Shown: piece after piece, positions 58,480 to 64,000 of the stretch
Layout of the letters: every line of letters begins with the position of its first letter
How positions within the stretch are numbered: position 1 is the first letter of the stretch
Origin: Liquidambar formosana
Taxonomy: Eukaryota; Streptophyta; Magnoliopsida; Saxifragales; Altingiaceae
NCBI GenBank assembly: GCA_039720395.1
Contig: CM077820.1
Span: 11,741,848-11,805,847, forward strand
Length of the DNA stretch: 64,000 bases
Direction of reading: 5' to 3'
The notes under the pieces: model-generated
Seen by the model: only the letters and a program-made list of their open reading frames with translations
Told to the model about the DNA's origin: nothing
The model's database searches: none
Translations under genes and position numbers: made by a program

Positions 58480-58979
58480 TTCTATATTTTATTTCTTCTA
58501 CATGAATTTTTTATTTTTTATTTTTTTTATAGATCTTGTAGACATGGTCTCTGTGGAACTCAATCAACCCATGGTTGTTGAGGATTGATAGCAATATTTG
58601 TCTCATACATACAGGTAAAACTACAAATAGCAAATTACATTTAATGTTTATACCTCTTTATGTTATTAAAGTTATCCTCTTTTAATTGTCAACTTTGTGA
58701 TGATTTTAAATTGTTTGTTTTGGTAGTATTGGAGGAGTCAACCATGGGCAATATACTCTATGAGGCATTGAGGATTTTGTGCTCATATTTTTTAGATTAC
58801 TAGAATGCTGGGAGCAGTGAGCTTGGAAAGTGGGACATTTGGACAGCTTTGCTTGTTTTAGTTTTTTTTTTTTTTTTGTGTACTTTTGTTTAGTAATTTT
58901 ATTGGTTTTGTAATAACTTAAGTATTATTTGCTAGACTGCTAGTATCTTAGTTATATTTCCTATTAGCTTAGTATTACA

Positions 58980-59290
58980 CTTAGTGATGCTGTGATGAAA
59001 TGATAGAATGATAGAATAATGGTATTAGATTATTAGTGTATTAGAATTGTATTGCAAATTATTAGATTATTAGATTATAGCAAGTTATGATATTATATAG
59101 TAGATTTTATTTTGTGAAGCTATTTATCAGATTTTATAGCAGATTTTAATATTTTATAGCAGATTATGATGTTATATAGCAACAGATTTTATAGCAGGTT
59201 ATAATGTTATATGATGTTATATAGCAGATTATTAGATTATAGCAGGTTATGATGTTGTATAGAAGCTGTTATAAGCCATTTTAAGTGCTA
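58980..59290. repeat. Short AT-rich repeat array in the hAT right subterminal region
   Basis: Irregular repeats of AGATTATTAGATTATAGCA, TTATAGCAGATT and GTTATATAGCAG-type units over about 300 bp. Subterminal motif clusters are where hAT transposases bind, so this could be the recognition region. Confidence 0.6.
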
Positions 59291-59517
59291 AAAACTTGAA
59301 AAGGGTCCATTTTAAACCCACCAGGAGAGACCCAATGGCCCAATCTACCATGAGAGATTGAGAGACTTGTGAAAAGGGTCCATTTTTAAACCAACAGGGA
59401 AAGGCCCAATGGCCCAATGGCCCAGTCCACCAAGAAAGATTTGATTTTTTTTAATTTTGAATAAAACGACCAGAACCGACCGGACCGAACCGGACCATGT
59501 TCAACCCTACGTGTGGG

Positions 59518-60092
59518 AGTGGTTTGTGCAAACAAGTTGTGACCAGCCCATAGCAGAGTGCACCCTACCTGTTTTCAGATAGAGACGCGTCAACACATAC
59601 GGATGGGATAAGACTCACTCCTCTGCGCACACACGCATTATCGCAATTAGTTTTAGACCCATGCTATGCACAGGAAGAAAAAATAAAATACATGCCTTAG
59701 AATTATAATAGAAACATAACTTAAGAAAAAAATAAAATAAGAACAATTATAACATAAACTATAAGAAAAACATTTTATATATTTTTTTCGACAAAAAATA
59801 TAATTAATAAACAAAAAGAATTTAAAGAAAGGTAATTTATATAAAATTACCATGAAGTTTAGGTTTATCCTAAATAACCTTTAGAAAGAACTATAAGATT
59901 ACACATCTCCAGGCAACAATATATACAGGGTCAAGATCTATAGGCTCAATTTTTGCACTTTATTTTTAAGCTATTGGATTCACAAGATCCAACGGTATTA
60001 CAAAAAATTGACGTGATCAAGCTCCACTCACCATTTGACAAATCAATTGAAGTACAAAAACGAAGTGTTTTATATGAATTCATGGATCCTAA

Positions 60093-60148
<56 letters not shown>

Positions 60149-60700
60149 TTTATTTTTTTTTTTTTTTTTTGGTATTTGTGTAATAGATATTGTTAAAAGT
60201 CATTTAGCTCCTTCAAGATAATACAAGATCTGATGTGCCCACATATGTTGATCTTTTATTTGATAGCCTTTCACCTATCAGATCCTAGTCCTAAAATTAT
60301 GGGATTTGTCTGATACTTTTGTATCTCTGTCATGTGTATATATTTCTACACCAATCAATGAAAGTTAATGCAAATGGCATTCCAAACTTTTACAGATATG
60401 TCTCAACCAAAATTATACATTAATGCCCAATCATAAGTCCATAATGCAGATTCAACATGAACTCAACCGAGAGCTTTTGGGGCATCCCCTTTATGGCATA
60501 AAAGGCCATTACAGGTTTGATCTGTAATGAAATTATTGAAGCCAATTATGAAGGGCGAAGGCCTAAGTGTCAATTTACGTGAAGTAAGCAATGTCCTCAC
60601 CTCCGCTCCACAAAATTAGTTAGACAAAAAGGTCTAGGTAACCCACTTGTGTTCCACGAAACTAGTCAAGACAAAAATCTAAATATCCTGTTAGGGAAAA
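59518..60700. other. Intergenic spacer with TA microsatellite
   Basis: AT-rich, with a TA dinucleotide run at about 60095-60144. The stretch from 60460 on (GAGCTTTTGGGGCATCCCCT) matches 27020-27050, so it is again the 3'-flank unit of the invertase array. Confidence 0.5.
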
Positions 60701-62175
60701 TCTATATCTATACTATTATATAAAAGAGAGTGGGTTACGTGACAGTCTCTTAAGTTTTCCTCTCAAATAGTGAGAGCATGCCATGTGGCACATCTCCTAA
60801 ACCATTAAATCAATTTAACTCAATAATTTATAAAAGATAAAAAACGATACTAAATAAATAAGAAAAAAAATAACTAAAACAATTATTTATAAAAATTTAA
60901 CTCTAGAATCTTAAAGGGAAAATATAATTAAGGTAAGAAAATAATTAACCAATCAATTCTCATACATTATGGTAAATCCCAAAAATTATTGGATATAACT
61001 ATTTAGCGGATGCATAATTTTTTGTGACCAATAGATATTATTATTGCTCATAACTTCTTTTTTTTGCCAAGGGTAAGATGGGGAAGGAGAAAGTCAATAG
61101 AACCGCATGTTGGCATGTTTGAAAAGAGGTGAATAGGTGATGAAGTATATTGGTCATAATCATAAAAATATTAGGGAGAATTAGGAAAAGGTGTTCAAAA
61201 ACAAAACTATTTAAGAAAAAATGGGATATAATCCTTTATTTATTTTAAAAGAGCAAGTGAAACTTTTAATTTTTTAAAGAGGACATTTTTAGATAAAACC
61301 TATTAGGCCCACTACATTATAACATAAGAAGAAATAACGAGGAGGAAGAAGAAGAGAGAAATAACATATGCAAAATGAAAAAAATTCAAGGAAAAAGGAA
61401 AAGAAAAAATGGTTTTAACAAGGAAAAATCAAGGAGAAAAAGAAACAACATAAGAGCACCATGAGAGGTGTATTTGGCCAAACCGATGAGTGCCAAGACC
61501 CAAAACAACATTCCCAAACCAATTTGAAGTACCCTTGCGAACGAAACAAAATCATACAACATAACAAAATTGCACAAAATTCCCCCCCATGAAAATCCCT
61601 TTAAAAATAAAAATAAAAATCTAACAATGCAAAGGTTCTAAACCAAAAATGTGTGTATATATATATACATTATACGAAAAGATGATTAGAGATGAATTAA
61701 TTAATCTAACTAAGAGCAATTAGAGAAAGAGTGAAAGCACAAAACCGTTCATGTCATTTGAGAAGAGGTGAACCAAATCTTGAACTTGAAAAGAGTCATT
61801 AGGGCCATAAGGGGGAGGAGAATGAAAACAAGGAAGAAAAAATGGGAACTAAACAATGAGTGGGGTGAGAAAGTGCGGAAGGATGGAGAAGGTTGGGAAA
61901 TTTTTTTTTTTTTTTTTTTTACAGAAAAAAAGGGTTTTTTTTTTTTTATTTTAATTTTTCATAAAGAAATAATAGAACATTATAATAAAAATTATCTAAT
62001 AGTCGATCCCCTCCTTGAAAAATTAAAAGTCTTAGTTGCCATTTTAAAATAAATAAGGGAATCTATCCCCTTTCTTCCTAAATAGTTTCATTTTTTAACA
62101 CATTTTCCTAATTTTTTTTCAAAATATTATACTCCATATATTATTCTGTGCATCGCACGGGATACGGGTCATAAC
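60701..62175 (+). mobile_element. Probable Helitron, about 1.47 kb
   Basis: Absent from the paralogous 3' flank near 27360. The left end A|TCTATATCTATACTATTAT is a common plant Helitron start. The right end has TGTGCATCGCACGGGATACG, a short hairpin of the type that precedes Helitron 3' ends, but the terminal CTRR is not clear. No helicase is encoded; the small frames inside are low-complexity. Confidence 0.55.
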
Positions 62176-62501
62176 AAATAAATCAATAAAAATCCGGAGA
62201 CAGGAAAAATTGACTCACCTTAAATATAGTGAAAACAATATGTATTACATTTCTACATCTCTTTCGAAATCTCAAAAATTCCAACAAAATATGTATGAAT
62301 ACATCAGATGGAATTCAATACATGTCGCCGAAGGCCATTCGGGCCATTCCAACAAATTGGATGGCAGCCCAACTCAAGAATGAAATAAGACAATACCGTG
62401 TTTGGTCGCCACCAACCCCTACATCTCAGGCTACCAAACAAAACATAGAGGAATTCAATACTCCTACAACAAATTGCAATGGGACATCAACGAGTACACA
62501 A
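62176..62501 (-). other. 3' flank of the right-edge invertase
   Basis: Matches 27400-27676 downstream of the pseudogene and 21720-21860 at the collapsed unit, including GTCGCCGAAGGCCATTCGGG. Likely the 3' UTR and terminator region. Confidence 0.6.
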
Positions 62502-63898
62502 CTACATCTCGTCCAAGGGGAAAGGGTGGATGAATGCAGAATTCAATTGCCATATTTTGAGCGAGGCCGTGACATTTACTTCAGTAGCATTGTTGAACAA
62601 GAATACTCTTGCTGCCCCATAGATTGCCACCGTCGGATAAATGCGCGATGTGATGACCGTCCTCCCTCCTTGTCCGAAACTTTCCACGACCGAATGATCG
62701 ACCTGAATCGACGGTTCGTAATTTAGGTTATGCATTCGGCGAAATTGATTAGTATCAGGCTCTTCAACAAGGTTTCCAACTTAGCGATGGAAGAAAAGAA
62801 AATGGGTAAAGACTAGGAAGAAATAATTGTCACTTACCAATAACCTCATAGACAAGACTTCGTCATCAAGAACAGGAACTTGGCCCCCATATACTCGTTT
62901 GTCAACACTAGTAGACAAAGATGACCTGCATCATTAACCAACATCTCGGATTACTTTCATTCTTGTTAGCTTAATCTTAATCATTCAATTATCCGTTAAA
63001 CATAATATCACACTAGGTAAAGTTTTAAGCATGGTGAATTATTTTGGCATTCTTCATTATTAGTATTATTATTATTATTATTTGTGAGGTGTCTTGTATT
63101 CCTTTATTATAACTAAGAGACTCGGTTAAGGAGTATTTCTCAAGGATGAAGGAATCTTACTAAATCCTTATTGTTGATAATGGATTTGATCTATCAATCC
63201 GCCATGGATGTAGGCATTTTATTGAAGATCGCGTATATTTGGTACTTTTTATGTGTTTGTTTTAACCTTTTTTTAGGAGTATTTGTTTATTGGGATTGTC
63301 TTTGTCGGCTTGTCACATAACATTTTAAGTTTTTGGTTTTTGGGTAGATTTGAACCCGGCAAGCCATAACACCCGCATGGTGAATTATTTTGGGATTCAA
63401 GATTTCTATAATAGTGGGGCAAAGAAATTAATAAATATCATTCAGGTAATCAGGTTTATTCAAAATACTAAGTATAGTTCACTTTCAATCTGGGATCTCA
63501 GACTAAAAAATTGTCTAGGTTTCTATTTGAAGTCATCAGATCAAAATCTACGTCAATTAATTGACTAAATGAATTCGATTTGACGGCTTCAAAAAAAAAA
63601 CCCGAATGCCTAAGATATATGAAATTAAAACAAGAATGCAATTAGATGGAAAGAAAGAAGCAAACCTCATTTCGTCGGCGCAAAAGAAAGTCCTTAGAAT
63701 GCCATCGGTGGTTTTGGCAATGTAGAAATAAATAGGCGTTAGCTCGGAAAGTGTTTCATCGGCGATAACCAAAAGACCAAATGGTCCCAAGGCACCCCTT
63801 TCTGTAGCACCACCACTGCAATTGTAGGTCACATCTGTTTCGACGGTTGCCTCTGCCAATGCCTCTTCATCTATCTCAAACTCGGCAGTTATGTCTAA
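62502..63898 (-). CDS. Acid invertase (GH32), exons 5-7; gene runs off the right edge
   Basis: Exon 5 (63898-63666, 233 nt), exon 6 (62925-62838, 88 nt) and exon 7 (62702-62502, 201 nt with TAG stop) are all open, with GT-AG borders and phases equal to the complete gene. They encode the C-terminal beta-sandwich: [69 protein letters not shown] and the end IHPFPLDEM. Exon 5 is two codons longer than in the complete gene. The tail ends 6-7 residues earlier. Exons 1-4, with the catalytic residues, should lie beyond 64000. The pseudogene at 27677-29128 is its nearest relative in the window. Whether the whole gene works cannot be judged. Confidence 0.88.
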
Positions 63899-64000
63899 CT
63901 GTTACCATTGGTAATTAAACAAAGCCCTTGTAAGCTCACAGTTATTTTGAAAACTATCCCTACTCTAACATTCTTCTTTACCATATGTCACGATTAATGT

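Larger units (their letters stand above)
55010..59509 (+). mobile_element. hAT DNA transposon with complete ends, 4500 bp
   Basis: Terminal inverted repeats start TAGGGGTGAACA on the left and, inverted, TAGGGTTGAACATGG on the right. A perfect 8-bp TSD, CGTGTGGG, lies at 55002-55009 and 59510-59517. Both subterminal regions are rich in CCGAACCG/CGGTT motifs, typical of this group. It encodes a plus-strand hAT transposase (now broken) and has a run of short AT-rich subterminal repeats near its right end (58980-59290). Confidence 0.94.

Noticed and set aside
58494..58620. Possible last exon of the hAT transposase
   Set aside because: A short open segment after a T-rich intron-like stretch with a TAG acceptor is plausible, but it is too short to confirm by eye.

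Overview
The window is AT-rich nuclear DNA from a flowering plant, most likely a eudicot and possibly woody. The evidence is GT-AG introns, a plant glycoside hydrolase family 32 (GH32) gene structure with the 9-nt mini-exon typical of plant acid invertases, and a dense mix of plant transposons. Species cannot be fixed from the sequence.

The backbone is a decayed tandem array of acid invertase (beta-fructofuranosidase) genes, all on the minus strand. From left to right it holds: exon 1 of a gene that continues off the left edge (508-745); a tiny last-exon relic (about 8010-8071); one complete seven-exon gene (9699-17108, 606 codons, all splice sites readable); a unit whose gene body is gone, so that its 3' flank abuts a promoter block (about 21720-22070); a 5'-truncated, frameshifted pseudogene of exons 5-7 (27677-29128); a second last-exon relic (about 30968-31027) inside a duplicated block; a gene with good exons 1-5 but no exons 6-7 (37542-40422); and exons 5-7 of an apparently intact gene that continues off the right edge (62502-63898). 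Promoter and 3'-flank blocks recur with the genes, so the array grew by segmental duplication and then lost parts. Both readable genes encode Asp-Pro-Cys-Gly where invertases have Asp-Pro-Asn-Gly. They also combine vacuolar-type catalytic motifs with a short signal-peptide-type N terminus.

Transposons fill the spacers. Several can be delimited by their target-site duplications (TSDs): a 5.3-kb Mutator-like element with a broken transposase (1307-6614, 9-bp TSD); a degenerate LINE (about 44541-53306) interrupted by a 2.2-kb solo LTR (50284-52484, 5-bp TSD); a 316-bp TRIM retroelement with two 113-bp LTRs, primer-binding site and 5-bp TSD (54344-54659); and a 4.5-kb hAT element with a dead transposase (55010-59509, 8-bp TSD). 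Smaller elements include tRNA-type SINEs, Tourist-like and Mutator-like foldback MITEs, short hAT derivatives (one inside intron 6 of the complete gene) and probable Helitrons.

No prokaryotic, viral or CRISPR-type system was seen. The most interesting biology is the unusual invertase subfamily, its gene-birth-and-loss history, and a repeated heat-shock-element-like palindrome in the upstream blocks. Exon boundaries were worked out by hand from splice consensus and reading-frame continuity. No database search was run.
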